The translations under genes and the position numbers were made by a program. Under the pieces are notes generated by a model. That model was given only the letters and a program-made list of their open reading frames with translations. It had not been told where the DNA came from and searched no databases. Below are positions 17,248 through 26,664 of a stretch of DNA of 64,000 bases, piece after piece (position 1 is the stretch's first letter; every line of letters begins with the position of its first letter). Origin of the DNA: Massilia arenae. GTDB lineage: Bacteria; Pseudomonadota; Gammaproteobacteria; Burkholderiales; Burkholderiaceae_D. The stretch is taken from positions 1 through 64,000 of the forward strand of contig NZ_VPFD01000005.1 of NCBI RefSeq assembly GCF_008014745.1, in the 5' to 3' direction.

Positions 17248-19077
17248 TCAGGACTTCTTCTGTTGCGCGATCCAGTTATCGACCAGCTCGCCCAGCACGT
17301 CGAGCGGCACCGAACCGGCACCCAGCACCAGGTCGTGGAAGGCCGGCAGGGAGTATTTGTCGCCCAACTCCTTCTGTGCTTTCTCGCGCAGTTCCAGGAT
17401 GCGCAGCATGCCGATCATGTAGGCATTGGCCTGGCCCGGCCACACGATATAGCGCTCGGTTTCCTGCGCGCCCATGCCGTAGTCGATCGCCTGCTGGCGG
17501 GTCCAGCCCTTGGTGTGCAGGCCGGTATCGATCACCAGGCGGCGGGCGCGGAACAGTTCCGAACCCAGGGCGCCCAGGAGGCCCGGGACGTCGTCCGCGT
17601 ACCAGCCCTGCTCAACCGCCAGGCGCTCGGTGTACAGCGCCCAGCCTTCGGAGTGCGCGCTGCCGCCGCTGAAGATGCGCTGGCTGCGGAATTTCGGCAG
17701 GCCGGTCATCTCCTGCTGGATCGCGAGCTGGAAGTGGTGGCCCGGCACGGCTTCATGGTAGGCCAGGCTGCGCATGCGGATCATGTCGAAGGTCGGGCCG
17801 CGCAGCGGCACCCAGAAGATGCCTGGACGGCTGCCGTCCGGCGCCGGCAGGGTGTAGTGGGCGGCGGCTGACGGCTCGGTCAGCGGCGGCACGCGGCGCA
17901 CGTCGACCGGCGCGCGCGGCTTGAGGTTGAACAGCGAGGCACTGCGACGTTCGGCGTCGCGCACCATCTCGTTGTAGCTGGCGATGATCGCCGGGCGCGG
18001 ATCGCCCTCGCCCTTCGGCTGGAAGCGCGCGTCGAGCTGCTTCATGCGGGTTTCGATATTCCCGTCGGCCAGGCCGAGCGAGCGCAGGTGCTTGTCCATC
18101 TCGGCTTCGATGCGCGCCACTTCGCGCAGGCCGATGGTGTGGATCTCGTCGGCGGTGAGCTGGGTGCTGGTGAAGTTCTCGATCGCGCGCTTGTAGGCAG
18201 CGGCGCCATTCGGCAGGCGCGAGATGCCGGCCACGTCGCCCGTCTTCGGGTGGATCTCGGCCATGAAGGCCTGCACGCGGGTGTAGGAAGGACGGATCTT
18301 CTGCTCGACGACGCCGGTTGCACGCGCGATGGCGGCCGTGCGCGCCTCTGGCGACAGGTCCTTGATCTCGGCGGTGCGCTGGGCCAGCGTGGTCACCAGC
18401 ACGTTCTCGGCAGCGGCCGGCTTGAGGAAGTGATCGACCTGGAACTGGGCGCGCTCGAGGATGAAGCGCGGCGGGATCATCTGCTTGCTTGCTGCGCCCT
18501 TGGCGCGCACCAGCGCCTCATCGAGACGTACCGCCACCTGGTCCAGGCGGGCCAGGTAGCTGTCGACGTCGGCCGCCGTGCGCATCGGGTGGGTGTTGGT
18601 CATGAAGTTGACCAGGCCGATCTGCGGGCCGCTGAACTGCGAGAACACGAAGGAATGGTCTTCGAACGGCTCGTTGGCGATCACGTTCTGCAGCGACCAG
18701 CGCATCACCGCGGCCGAGATCTTCTGCGTTTCGTTCAGCGGCTGCGACTTGAAGCCGTCCAGGCGCTTGATGCCTTCGCGCGCCATGGCGACCGCCTTCT
18801 GGCGGTGCGCCGCGGTCAGTGGGGTCAGTTCGCGGTCCAGCCTGGCCTGCTCGGCGCCGCTGAAGTACTGGGTCGAGGTCGCCAGCTGCGGGCTCAGGCG
18901 CACCCAGTCCTCGGCAAACTTGTCGCTCCAGGCGTCGAAAGCTTTATAGGGGGCGACTGCGGCGGCCTGGGTGGCGGCCGGTGCGGCGACAGCTGGCAGC
19001 GACGCGCCGGCAAGCATGGCGGGGATGAACAGGGCGGCGAAGGTGGCGCGCAGGCTGCGCTGGCGGGTCGATGGCAT
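17248..19077 (-). CDS. DUF885-family putative metallopeptidase, exported
   Basis: This is a 609-residue protein with a signal peptide (FAALFIPAMLAGASLPAVAA, cleaved near residue 32), so it is periplasmic or a secreted peptidase-like protein. The family signature YHEAVPGHHFQLAIQQE lies near residue 440, where the HExxxGHH histidines are the presumed metal ligands. DUF885 proteins are related to zinc peptidases and act on peptides, though few have been studied biochemically. Helical repeats dominate the N-terminal half. Two tandem hairpins follow the stop. It stands alone between the siderophore receptor and a small membrane protein. Confidence 0.88.
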   Translation of the reverse strand: MPSTRQRSLRATFAALFIPAMLAGASLPAVAAPAATQAAAVAPYKAFDAWSDKFAEDWVRLSPQLATSTQYFSGAEQARLDRELTPLTAAHRQKAVAMAREGIKRLDGFKSQPLNETQKISAAVMRWSLQNVIANEPFEDHSFVFSQFSGPQIGLVNFMTNTHPMRTAADVDSYLARLDQVAVRLDEALVRAKGAASKQMIPPRFILERAQFQVDHFLKPAAAENVLVTTLAQRTAEIKDLSPEARTAAIARATGVVEQKIRPSYTRVQAFMAEIHPKTGDVAGISRLPNGAAAYKRAIENFTSTQLTADEIHTIGLREVARIEAEMDKHLRSLGLADGNIETRMKQLDARFQPKGEGDPRPAIIASYNEMVRDAERRSASLFNLKPRAPVDVRRVPPLTEPSAAAHYTLPAPDGSRPGIFWVPLRGPTFDMIRMRSLAYHEAVPGHHFQLAIQQEMTGLPKFRSQRIFSGGSAHSEGWALYTERLAVEQGWYADDVPGLLGALGSELFRARRLVIDTGLHTKGWTRQQAIDYGMGAQETERYIVWPGQANAYMIGMLRILELREKAQKELGDKYSLPAFHDLVLGAGSVPLDVLGELVDNWIAQQKKS

Positions 19078-19307
19078 CTTGGGTGTCTTCCTTGTGGTTG
19101 ATTATCTGCGGCGGGTAGCAATTGCCGCCAAGGAATCTAACATGGAAGTAAACAGATCGACAACGCCGGTGTTGTCGGGCGGCGTACGTACGGCGCCGAA
19201 AAATACAGACGCGGCGAGCGCCACTTGCTGCGCTTGAACCATTGCGAACCTGGAGGCTCGCCGATGCGCTTTCCTTTCCTGCCCGCCAACGTGCAAACGC
19301 TGCGACG

Positions 19308-19685
19308 TCAGCCTGACACGTGATCGACGTACGCGCGCGCCTCGGAGAGCATCCGGTCCTTGAGCTCGGTCTCGCCGCAGTAGTACAGCACGGCCGCGCC
19401 AAGGCAGGCCAGCACCATCCACCCCAGCAGCAGGCTGCCAACGCACACCACCGCGGCGCCGATCGCCAGCCTGATGGCGAAGGTACGGCGCGCCATGCCG
19501 AACACCATGCGGCTGTATGGACGCTGGTGGAAGAACACCACGAACAGCAGCCAGTAGGGAATCGCGTAGACGAAGTACAGCAGCGCGCCGATGCCGAGCG
19601 CAAAGCCGATGAAGGGCACGCGAAACGCCAGCATCCCGAGTACGCCGATCGTCAGCCAGTACAACAACAAGTTCCGGTACCGCAC
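19308..19685 (-). CDS. Small multi-pass membrane protein of unknown function
   Basis: These 125 residues have three to four hydrophobic helices: LLLYWLTIGVLGMLAF, GFALGIGALLYFVYAIPYWL continuing through LLFVVFF, AIRLAIGAAVVCVGSLLLGW and VLACLGAAVLYYC. A short charged C-terminal tail follows (ETELKDRMLSEARAYVDHVSG). I do not recognise the family. The codon use and clear membrane topology support a real gene. It is divergent from the ACR3-like transporter, and about 230 bases without a recognisable feature separate it from the DUF885 gene. Confidence 0.6.
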   Translation of the reverse strand: MRYRNLLLYWLTIGVLGMLAFRVPFIGFALGIGALLYFVYAIPYWLLFVVFFHQRPYSRMVFGMARRTFAIRLAIGAAVVCVGSLLLGWMVLACLGAAVLYYCGETELKDRMLSEARAYVDHVSG

Positions 19686-19755
19686 TTCCTCTCCCGCTGA
19701 ATCGCATTGGACGGCATCTTACCTCACGACCGCATCAGGGTCGGCCCGCGCTCCG

Positions 19756-19761
19756 TATAAT
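19756..19761 (+). promoter_or_regulatory. -10 element before the ACR3/bile-acid-type transporter
   Basis: A perfect TATAAT lies 59 bases before the ATG at 19821. No good -35 is visible at 17 bases. The leader downstream contains two short hairpins (CCCGC-TTG-GCGGG and AGGG-CAAG-CCCT). Confidence 0.4.
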
Positions 19762-19820
19762 CCCCGCTTGGCGGGTTTGCAAGGGCAAGCCCTCCTCCAC
19801 GAAGAAAGCGACGACACCGC

Positions 19821-20783
19821 ATGCAGCACATTAGGGACAAACTGGAAAACAATCAGATCGGCATCTATTTCGCGACCGTGGCCTTGGCAGCGCTGGTAGC
19901 GCTGGCGCTGCCGAGGACGACGGCGCTGGAGTCCGCGGTCAATCCCGCCCTGGCCTTCATGCTGTTCGTGACCTTCCTCCAGGTGCCGCTGGCCGAACTG
20001 GGACGCGCCTTCACCAACACCCGCTTCCTCGGCGCCCTCCTGGTGACGAACTTCATCGTCATTCCCCTGCTGGTCGCCGGCCTCCTGCCCTTCGTGCCGG
20101 ACGATCCGCTGATCCGGCTGGGCGTCTTGCTGGTCCTGCTGGCGCCCTGCATCGACTACGTGGTGACCTTTTCCCACCTCGGCCGCGCCGATGCGCGCCT
20201 GCTGCTGGCGGCGACGCCGGTCCTGCTGGTCGTGCAGATGCTGATGCTGCCGCTCTACCTGCGCATCCTGCTCGGCGACGGTGCGGCCGGCCTGGTCCAG
20301 CCGGGCCCCTTCATCGACGCTTTCGTGTGGCTGATCACCGTGCCGCTGGTGCTGGCGGTCGCCCTGCAGCTCTGGGCCGGCCGCAGCCAGGCCGGCGCAC
20401 GCGCTTCGACAATCCTTGGCCTGCTGCCGGTGCCGGCCACGGCCCTGGTGCTGTTCATCGTGGTGGCGTCGATGCTGCCGCAGCTCGGCCAGGCGCGCGA
20501 TGCGGCGCTGCAGGTGGCGCCGGTCTATATCGCCTTTGCGCTGCTGGCCCCGTCCGCCGGCTGGCTGGTGGCGCGCCTGTTCCGCCTGGCGGCGCCCGCA
20601 GGGCGTGCGGTCGCCTTCAGCGGCGCCACCCGCAACTCGCTGGTGGTGCTGCCGCTGGCGCTGGCCGTTCCGGGCGCAGTGCCGCTGCTGCCGGCCATCA
20701 TCGTCACGCAGACGCTGGTCGAGCTGGTCGCGGAGCTGCTCTATGTGCGCGCCATCGCGCGGCTGGGATCGCAGCAGGCCTAG
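19821..20783 (+). CDS. Bile acid:sodium symporter / ACR3-like transporter
   Basis: This is a 320-residue protein with about ten membrane helices of the BART superfamily (bile acid/arsenite/riboflavin transporters). The region LVLLAPCIDYVVTFSHLGRA near residues 109-128 resembles the ACR3 segment containing the functionally important Cys, and the later FSGATRNSLVVLPLALA matches the second conserved repeat. Arsenite efflux is possible, but no arsR, arsC or arsH is nearby, so the substrate is uncertain. Its last 4 bases overlap the end of the converging fixH gene. Confidence 0.8.
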   Translation: MQHIRDKLENNQIGIYFATVALAALVALALPRTTALESAVNPALAFMLFVTFLQVPLAELGRAFTNTRFLGALLVTNFIVIPLLVAGLLPFVPDDPLIRLGVLLVLLAPCIDYVVTFSHLGRADARLLLAATPVLLVVQMLMLPLYLRILLGDGAAGLVQPGPFIDAFVWLITVPLVLAVALQLWAGRSQAGARASTILGLLPVPATALVLFIVVASMLPQLGQARDAALQVAPVYIAFALLAPSAGWLVARLFRLAAPAGRAVAFSGATRNSLVVLPLALAVPGAVPLLPAIIVTQTLVELVAELLYVRAIARLGSQQA

Positions 20784-21307
20784 CGGGCGTCGGCCTCGAT
20801 CACGAGCTGCCCCTGCTTGGCCGGACTCCAGCTGCGCGCCAGCCGCCAGTCGCGCGCCGCGCCCTCCACCACCACCTGCCAGTGCGTCGGCTCGAGGATC
20901 GGTAGCGCGGCCGAGAAGCGGCCCTGGGCGTCGGGCAGCGCCTCCAGCTCCAGGTCGCGCTCCGGCAGGGTCGGATGCGCCAGCCGGATGTGGAATGGCG
21001 CCACCACCGGCTGGCCGCCGCTGGCCAGGCGTCCGTTCAGGCGGCCCGCCTGCGCATCGTGGCTGGCCTCGAAATTCAGCGCCAGCTCGGTGGCGACGCG
21101 GTCGCGCCGCAGGTCCTGGTTGATGGCCTTGCCCTGCTTGTAGTAGTCGGCCACCACCATCGCATCGGGCTGCTGCGCGCCGAGCCAGGCCGAGACGCCG
21201 GTGCCGATCATCACGGCCACCGGGCCGATCATCAGGAACCACGGCCAGCGGTGCTTGTACCAAGGCGCCGCGGCGTGTTGCGGGAAGTTGGGGTTGGTCG
21301 CTTGCAT
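20780..21307 (-). CDS. FixH-family protein, cbb3 oxidase/CcoI-associated
   Basis: This is a membrane-anchored protein of 175 residues in the cbb3 oxidase assembly cluster. One N-terminal helix (WPWFLMIGPVAVMIGTGVSAWL) is followed by the FixH signature DAMVVADYYKQGKAINQDL, then an immunoglobulin-like periplasmic domain. FixH/CcoH proteins help assembly and stability of the oxidase, probably with the CcoI copper pump. I chose the ATG at 21307 because AAGGAG lies six bases before it; an in-frame ATG at 21325 has no such site. It is the last gene of the ccoNOQPG operon, 28 bases after ccoG. Confidence 0.88.
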   Translation of the reverse strand: MQATNPNFPQHAAAPWYKHRWPWFLMIGPVAVMIGTGVSAWLGAQQPDAMVVADYYKQGKAINQDLRRDRVATELALNFEASHDAQAGRLNGRLASGGQPVVAPFHIRLAHPTLPERDLELEALPDAQGRFSAALPILEPTHWQVVVEGAARDWRLARSWSPAKQGQLVIEADAR

Positions 21308-21335
21308 ATCCTTCTCCTTGCTCATATCAGCTTGC

Positions 21336-22745
21336 TCACTTCGGAACGATGAAGGCCGCGCCCTCGCTCACGCCCAGGTCCGGATCGGTCAGCGAGCGCA
21401 CCGTGAATTCAATCTTGTTCGATCCCGGCTTGCCGGCGCCCTGGTCGATGCGCACCCGCACCGGCACCGCGCGTGTGGTGGCGCCGTCCATCGCGATGGC
21501 GCCGTCGTCCACCACCACGGCCGAGGGGATGCCGCTCACGCTCACCTGCAGCGTCTGTGGCGCCTCGCTCGTGTTCATCACCTGCAGGCGGTACACGTTC
21601 TCGATGCGGCCATCCTCGACTTCGCGCCCCATCGAGCCGCGGTCGCGGATCACGTCCAGCTTGAGCGGGTTGCGCAGCGCCAGCGAGGTGCCCATCGCCG
21701 CCACCAGCATCGCCAGCACCGCGCTGTAGACCAGCACCCGCGGGCGCAGCATGCGGCGCCGGATCTCGAGTGCGCCGAGCTTCTGCGCCAGCCCGTTCTC
21801 GGTCGCGTAGCGGATCAAGCCGCGCGGTCGCTGCACCTTGTCCATCACGATATTGCAGGCGTCGACGCAGGCGGCGCAGCCGATGCACTCGTATTGCAAT
21901 CCCTTGCGGATGTCGATCCCGGTCGGGCACACCTGCACGCACAGGCTGCAGTCGATGCAGTCGCCGCTGTTGCCGGCGAGCGCCTGGGCTTCGCCCTTGC
22001 GCCTGCCGTTGCGCGGCTCGCCGCGTTCGACGTCGTAGGTGACGATCAACGTGTCCTTGTCGAACATCGCGCTCTGGAAGCGCGCATACGGGCACATATA
22101 CTTGCACACCTGCTCGCGCAGCCAGCCGGCGTTGCCGTAGGTGGCGAAGGCATAGAACAGGATCCAGAAGGTCTCCCACGGCCCCAGGCCGAACGCCGCG
22201 ATCTCGCCGCCCAGCGAACGGATCGGTGCGAAGTAGCCCACAAAAGTAAAGCCGGTCCACAGCGCGACCGCGCCCCACGACAGGTGCTTGGCGCCGCGCT
22301 TGGCGACCTTCTCGGCATTCCACGGCTGGCGCGCGAGCCGTATCTGGCTGCTGCGCGAGCCTTCGATCTTGCGTTCGATCCAGAGGAAGATCTCGGTGTA
22401 GACCGTCTGCGGGCAGGCGAAGCCGCACCACACGCGGCCCGCCACCGCCGTCACCAGGAACAGGCCATAGGCGCACACGATCAGCAGCGCCGCCAGGTAG
22501 ATGAAGTCCTGCGGCCAGAACACCATGCCTGCTAGGTAAAACTTGCGGCTGGCCAGGTCGAACAGGACGGCCTGGCGGTCGTTCATGTTCAGCCATGGCA
22601 GGCCGTAGAACAGGATCTGCGTCAGCCAGACGCAGGCCCAGCGCAGCGTCGCATAGCGTCCCTTGATCTCGCGCGGGAAGATGTCTTCCCGCGCGGCATA
22701 CATGCGGACGACCGCTTCGCGCGGCGCTCCAGCAGGGTCTGTCAT
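21336..22745 (-). CDS. ccoG: Cytochrome c oxidase accessory protein CcoG
   Basis: This is a membrane iron-sulfur protein (FixG/RdxA family, 469 residues) needed for copper handling during cbb3 oxidase assembly; in studied species it acts as a Cu(II) reductase. Several membrane helices in the first half are followed by the ferredoxin motifs CIDCSLCVQVCP and CIGCAACVDACN near residues 260-310. A FixG C-terminal Ig-like domain completes the protein. The membrane motif CGFACPQTVYTEIF is conserved. The ATG overlaps the ccoP stop as ATGA, so the two are translationally coupled. Confidence 0.95.
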   Translation of the reverse strand: MTDPAGAPREAVVRMYAAREDIFPREIKGRYATLRWACVWLTQILFYGLPWLNMNDRQAVLFDLASRKFYLAGMVFWPQDFIYLAALLIVCAYGLFLVTAVAGRVWCGFACPQTVYTEIFLWIERKIEGSRSSQIRLARQPWNAEKVAKRGAKHLSWGAVALWTGFTFVGYFAPIRSLGGEIAAFGLGPWETFWILFYAFATYGNAGWLREQVCKYMCPYARFQSAMFDKDTLIVTYDVERGEPRNGRRKGEAQALAGNSGDCIDCSLCVQVCPTGIDIRKGLQYECIGCAACVDACNIVMDKVQRPRGLIRYATENGLAQKLGALEIRRRMLRPRVLVYSAVLAMLVAAMGTSLALRNPLKLDVIRDRGSMGREVEDGRIENVYRLQVMNTSEAPQTLQVSVSGIPSAVVVDDGAIAMDGATTRAVPVRVRIDQGAGKPGSNKIEFTVRSLTDPDLGVSEGAAFIVPK

Positions 22746-23698
22746 TTTGCTGCCGTCGCTTTCGTCACATTAACGGTGGCCGGCGCGGTCGGATTCGACA
22801 GGCTCCAGACATAGGCCGCCAGCACGTGGACCTTCTCTTCACCCAGGAAGTCGCCAAAAGCCGGCATGGTGTTGGTGCGGCCCTTGCGGATCGTCTCCAT
22901 CACCGTCTCGACGCTACCGCCATAGAGCCAGGTCTTGTCGGCCAGGTTCGGCGCCCCCAGCATCGTGTTGCCCTTGCCCTCGGCGCCGTGGCAGGCCACG
23001 CAGGTGGCGAACTTCGGCTTGCCGAAAGCGACCTTGATCGGATCAGCCGACAGGCCCGACAGCGAGCGCACATAATGGGCCACGCTCTCGACGTCCTTGT
23101 CCGAGCCCAGCGCCGCGCCCATCGGCGGCATCATGCCGGTGCGGCCGTTCATGATCGTGGTCTTGATGACGTCCGGCTCGCCGCCATGCAGCCAGTCGTT
23201 GTCGGCCAGGTTCGGGAATCCCTTGCTGCCGCGCGCGTCCGAGCCGTGACATTGCGAGCAGTAGGTCAGGAACAGGCGCTCGCCGATCGCGTGGGCCTGC
23301 GGGTCGGCGGCCACCGCCTTCAGGTCGAGCTTCTTGTACTGCTCGAACAGCGGACCGTATTCGGCCTTCGCCTGTTTCAGCTCGGCCTGGTACTCGCTCA
23401 CCTGGTCCCAGCCCAGGGTGCCGCGCCAGGCGCCCAGGCCTGGATACATCACCAGGTAGCCGGCGGCAAACAGGATCGACAACCAGAACAGGATGATCCA
23501 CCAGCGCGGCATCGGCGTGTTCAATTCCGTGAGGTCTTCGTCCCACACGTGGCCGGTGGTCTGCTGCGGCTTGCCGTCGGCATCGAGCTTGACCTTGAAC
23601 TTGGACTGCGACCAGAGCAGGATGGCGCAGCCGGCGATCGACAGGATCGTGATCACCGCGACGTAGTAATGCCAGAAATCGTTGAAGAAGTCGGCCAT
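22742..23698 (-). CDS. ccoP: cbb3 oxidase subunit III, dihaem cytochrome c
   Basis: This dihaem c-type cytochrome passes electrons towards subunit II of the cbb3 terminal oxidase. The 318 residues have a membrane helix near 8-28, a second helix near 60-80 and two periplasmic haem-binding sites, YCSQCHGS and CVACHGAEGKG. Both domains carry later Met ligands (MMPPMG and TMPAFG). The start at 23698 (MADFFNDFWHYY) is one base after the ccoQ stop and has GGAGAG nine bases upstream; a further ATG seven codons earlier lies inside ccoQ and is less likely. Confidence 0.96.
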   Translation of the reverse strand: MADFFNDFWHYYVAVITILSIAGCAILLWSQSKFKVKLDADGKPQQTTGHVWDEDLTELNTPMPRWWIILFWLSILFAAGYLVMYPGLGAWRGTLGWDQVSEYQAELKQAKAEYGPLFEQYKKLDLKAVAADPQAHAIGERLFLTYCSQCHGSDARGSKGFPNLADNDWLHGGEPDVIKTTIMNGRTGMMPPMGAALGSDKDVESVAHYVRSLSGLSADPIKVAFGKPKFATCVACHGAEGKGNTMLGAPNLADKTWLYGGSVETVMETIRKGRTNTMPAFGDFLGEEKVHVLAAYVWSLSNPTAPATVNVTKATAAK

Positions 23699-23699
23699 G

Positions 23700-23870
23700 T
23701 CAATTCTCTCCGTCTTCAATGGTGCCGTCGGCGAACGGCAGGTGCGCCGCCGCGTCGAAATCGCTGCCCTTGTGCAGCAGGTAGGTCCAGCCCACGATGC
23801 CCATGAAGGTCGCGAAGCTGATGACGGTCATGACGCTGCTGGCGTCGTCGAATATTTGTTGGAGTGCCAT
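23700..23870 (-). CDS. ccoQ: cbb3 oxidase small subunit CcoQ
   Basis: This is a 56-residue single-helix membrane protein: a short N-terminus, the helix VMTVISFATFMGIVGWTYLL and an acidic tail ending ADGTIEDGEN. The size, the place between ccoO and ccoP and the HKGSDFDAAAHLPFAD segment fit CcoQ, which stabilises the oxidase, notably when oxygen is present. The ATG comes one base after the ccoO stop. Confidence 0.92.
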   Translation of the reverse strand: MALQQIFDDASSVMTVISFATFMGIVGWTYLLHKGSDFDAAAHLPFADGTIEDGEN

Positions 23871-23871
23871 A

Positions 23872-24486
23872 TCAGTTCCTCGTCTTGATCTGGGTGCCCA
23901 GCCCCTGCAGGTAGGCGACCAGCGCGTCCTGCTCGGTCTTGTCGACCAGGTCTTGCGGCGCGAGCGCGATTTCTTCGTCGGTGTAGGGCACGCCGACGCG
24001 CTTGAGCGCGCGCATCTTCGGCATGATCTCGCCCGGAATCAGCTTCGTTCTAGCCAGCCACGGGTAGCCCGGCATATTCGACTCCGGCACCACGTCGCGC
24101 GGATTATCGAGGTGGGTGCGGTGCCATTCGTCGCTGTAGCGGCCACCGACACGCGCCAGGTCGGGGCCGGTGCGCTTGGAGCCCCACTGGAACGGGTGCT
24201 CGTAGACCGATTCGCCGGCCACCGAGTGGTGGCCATAGCGCTCGGTCTCGGCGCGGAACGGCCGGATCATCTGCGAGTGGCAGCCGTAGCAGCCCTCGCG
24301 GATGTAGACGTCGCGGCCGGCCAGGCGCAGCGGCGAGTACGGTTTCAGGCCGGCGACCGGTTCGGTGGTCGACTTCTGGAAGAACAGCGGCACGATTTCG
24401 ACCAGGCCGCCGAAGGAGATGACCAGCAGGACGAGGCCGATCAGCAGCCACACATTCTTTTCGATCCACTCATGGGTGAATTTCAT
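23872..24486 (-). CDS. ccoO: cbb3 oxidase subunit II, monohaem cytochrome c
   Basis: This is a membrane-anchored c-type cytochrome of 204 residues. An N-terminal helix ([20 protein letters not shown]) is followed by a single haem-binding motif GCYGCHSQ near residue 65, and the MPGYPWLA segment probably supplies the Met ligand. It passes electrons from CcoP to the haem b of CcoN. Length and motif spacing match CcoO/FixO. It lies 18 bases after ccoN and is followed by ccoQ after one base. Confidence 0.96.
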   Translation of the reverse strand: MKFTHEWIEKNVWLLIGLVLLVISFGGLVEIVPLFFQKSTTEPVAGLKPYSPLRLAGRDVYIREGCYGCHSQMIRPFRAETERYGHHSVAGESVYEHPFQWGSKRTGPDLARVGGRYSDEWHRTHLDNPRDVVPESNMPGYPWLARTKLIPGEIMPKMRALKRVGVPYTDEEIALAPQDLVDKTEQDALVAYLQGLGTQIKTRN

Positions 24487-24504
24487 TGCAAACTCCTGGT
24501 TTCT

Positions 24505-25965
24505 TTAGGCTGGGACGACGTGCTCGGCTTCGTTCACGCCGTGCGGATTCTTCGGCCCGACCGGGATCGGGACGTCGACGCTCTTGGTGCCGCGCATCGT
24601 CATCCAGGTATTCCAGGCCATCAGCACCATGCCGGTCAGGTACAGCGCGCCGCCGGTAACGCGGATCACGTAGTAGGGATACGTCGCCTTGACGCTCTCG
24701 GCGAAGGTATAGGTCAGGGTGCCGTCGGCATTCACCGCGCGCCACATCAGGCCCTGCATCACGCCGGCGATCCACATCGAGGCGATGTAGAGCACGACGC
24801 CGATGGTCGCCACCCAGAAGTGGATCTCGACCATCGCCACGCTGTGCATCTGCTTCTTGCCGGCGACGCGCGGGATGATGTAGTAGATCGAGCCCATGGT
24901 GATGAAGCCGACCCAGCCCAGGGCGCCGGCGTGGACGTGGGCGACGGTCCAGTCGGTGTAGTGCGACAGCGCGTTGATGGTCTTGATCGACATCATCGGG
25001 CCCTCGAAGGTGGCCATGCCGTAGAACGACAGCGAGACGATCATGAATTTGAGCAGCGGGTCGGAGCGCAGCTTGTGCCAGGCGCCCGACAGGGTCATGA
25101 TCCCGTTGATCATGCCGCCCCACGATGGCGCCAGCAGGATGATCGAGAACACCATACCCAGCGATTGCGTCCAGTCGGGCAGCGCGGTGTAGTGCAGGTG
25201 GTGCGGACCGGCCCACATATAGGTGAAGATCAGCGCCCAGAAGTGCACGATCGACAGGCGGTACGAGTACACAGGACGCTCGGCCTGCTTCGGAATGAAG
25301 TAATAGACCATGCCCAGGTAGCCGGCGGTGAGGATGAAGCCGACCGCGTTATGGCCGTACCACCACTGGATCATGGCGTCCTGCACGCCCGAGTACACCG
25401 AGTACGATTTCATCAGCGAAGCTGGCGAGGTCATGCCGTTGACGATGTGCAGGATCGCGACCGCCAGGATGAAGGCGCCGAAGAACCAGTTGGCGACGTA
25501 GATGTGCTTGACCTTGCGCTTGACGATGGTGCCGAAGAACACCACGGCGTAGGCGACCCAGACGATGGCGATCAGGATCGAGATCGGCCATTCGAGTTCG
25601 GCGTACTCCTTGCCGCGCGTGAAGCCCATCGGCAGCGTGACCGCGGCGCACAGTAGCACCGCCTGCCAGCCCCAGAAAGTGAACGCGGCCAGCTTGTCCG
25701 AGAACAGGCGGACCTGGCACGTGCGCTGCACCACGTAGTACGAGGTGGCGAACAGGCCGCAAATGCCGAAGGCGAAAATGACCGCGTTGGTGTGCAGCGG
25801 ACGCAAGCGTCCGTAGCTGAGCCATGGGATATCGAAGTTAAGCGCGGGCCAGGCCAGCTGGGCCGCGATGAACACCCCTGCCGCCATGCCGATCACGCCC
25901 CATACCACGGTCGCAATGGCAAACTGGCGCACGATCTTGTAGTTATAGTTTAGACTGCTGTCCAA
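24505..25965 (-). CDS. ccoN: cbb3 oxidase catalytic subunit I
   Basis: This is the 12-helix haem-copper oxidase subunit that reduces oxygen to water at a high-affinity haem b3-CuB site and pumps protons. Conserved pieces include [32 protein letters not shown] with the CuB-region histidine and tyrosine, and [21 protein letters not shown] place the start at TTG (25965), because AGGAG sits six bases upstream and the product then begins [12 protein letters not shown]; an in-frame GTG at 25986 has no ribosome site. Expression should be FNR-controlled through the perfect box at 26033-26046. It is first in the operon ccoN-O-Q-P-G-fixH. Confidence 0.96.
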   Translation of the reverse strand: MDSSLNYNYKIVRQFAIATVVWGVIGMAAGVFIAAQLAWPALNFDIPWLSYGRLRPLHTNAVIFAFGICGLFATSYYVVQRTCQVRLFSDKLAAFTFWGWQAVLLCAAVTLPMGFTRGKEYAELEWPISILIAIVWVAYAVVFFGTIVKRKVKHIYVANWFFGAFILAVAILHIVNGMTSPASLMKSYSVYSGVQDAMIQWWYGHNAVGFILTAGYLGMVYYFIPKQAERPVYSYRLSIVHFWALIFTYMWAGPHHLHYTALPDWTQSLGMVFSIILLAPSWGGMINGIMTLSGAWHKLRSDPLLKFMIVSLSFYGMATFEGPMMSIKTINALSHYTDWTVAHVHAGALGWVGFITMGSIYYIIPRVAGKKQMHSVAMVEIHFWVATIGVVLYIASMWIAGVMQGLMWRAVNADGTLTYTFAESVKATYPYYVIRVTGGALYLTGMVLMAWNTWMTMRGTKSVDVPIPVGPKNPHGVNEAEHVVPA

Positions 25966-26032
25966 GATACTCTCCTGAAATGACACGATTGAGTGACAGT
26001 CAGGAGTGTGCTTTTAGGAACCTTAAAAATCC

Positions 26033-26046
26033 TTGATGTGTATCAA
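26033..26046 (-). promoter_or_regulatory. Perfect FNR box upstream of ccoN
   Basis: TTGATGTGTATCAA matches the FNR consensus TTGAT-N4-ATCAA in full. Its centre (26039.5) would put a class II start site near 25998, with a weak -10-like CACACT at 26010-26005. It predicts low-oxygen activation of the cbb3 operon. Confidence 0.88.
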
Positions 26047-26220
26047 AATGTTCCTTGATGGATAGAGTATGAGGAACGTCTGTTGCAGCCCAGTTGTGCC
26101 TGAGCTGCGACGCTTTCTTCCACGATTCCACGGGCATCGTTTTGAGACGAGTCAAGTCCAAAACTAGACGGCCCACCGTGTCCCGGAGGGCTTTTCCTCA
26201 CTAACCAATAAGGAATCGCT

Positions 26221-26619
26221 ATGCCGCCTCTTTCCCGATCCGTTCACGAAGAAATGTCCAAGCGCCTGAACGCGGCGCGTGAAGACCTGCTCGGCGCCGT
26301 CCGTGCGCGCACCACGGCCGACGACGGCGATGCCCCGTCGATCGGCCCGCTCGCGCATGAAGCGCAGGGCGACGACCGCAATACCGCCGAGATGATCGGC
26401 CACGACGAAGTCCACCTGGCCGAACACGATGCCAACACGCTGCACGAGATCGACGTCGCCCTCGGCAAGCTCGAAGCCGGCGGCGCCGGCATCTGCGAGT
26501 CGTGCGGCCGCGAGATCCCCGACGCGCGCCTGCTGGCCACGCCCACGGTGCGCACCTGCATCGAATGCCAGGACCGCATCGAGAAGGAAACCCATACCGG
26601 GCGCGGTCCGACGATGTGA
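26221..26619 (+). CDS. DksA/TraR-family C4 zinc-finger protein
   Basis: This 132-residue protein has a long helical N-terminal part with acidic residues and a C-terminal four-cysteine zinc finger (ICESCGREIP, then TCIECQDRIE about 20 residues on). Members bind RNA polymerase through the secondary channel, like DksA, or are stress-type YbiI/TraR relatives. This one is shorter than DksA (151) and starts MPPLSRSVHEEMSKRL. It lies on the plus strand between the two minus-strand blocks of cco genes and converges on ccoS with a 45-base gap. The upstream 170 bases contain the ccoN FNR box region but no obvious promoter. Confidence 0.85.
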   Translation: MPPLSRSVHEEMSKRLNAAREDLLGAVRARTTADDGDAPSIGPLAHEAQGDDRNTAEMIGHDEVHLAEHDANTLHEIDVALGKLEAGGAGICESCGREIPDARLLATPTVRTCIECQDRIEKETHTGRGPTM

Positions 26620-26664
26620 TCCATCGTCGTGGCGCTCGCGGGGTCGGTGGCATCGCTGCCGACC

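Noticed and set aside
26050..26077. Inverted repeat GTTCCT-N16-AGGAAC upstream of the zinc-finger gene
   Set aside because: Six-base arms with a long spacer are expected by chance in a window of this size.
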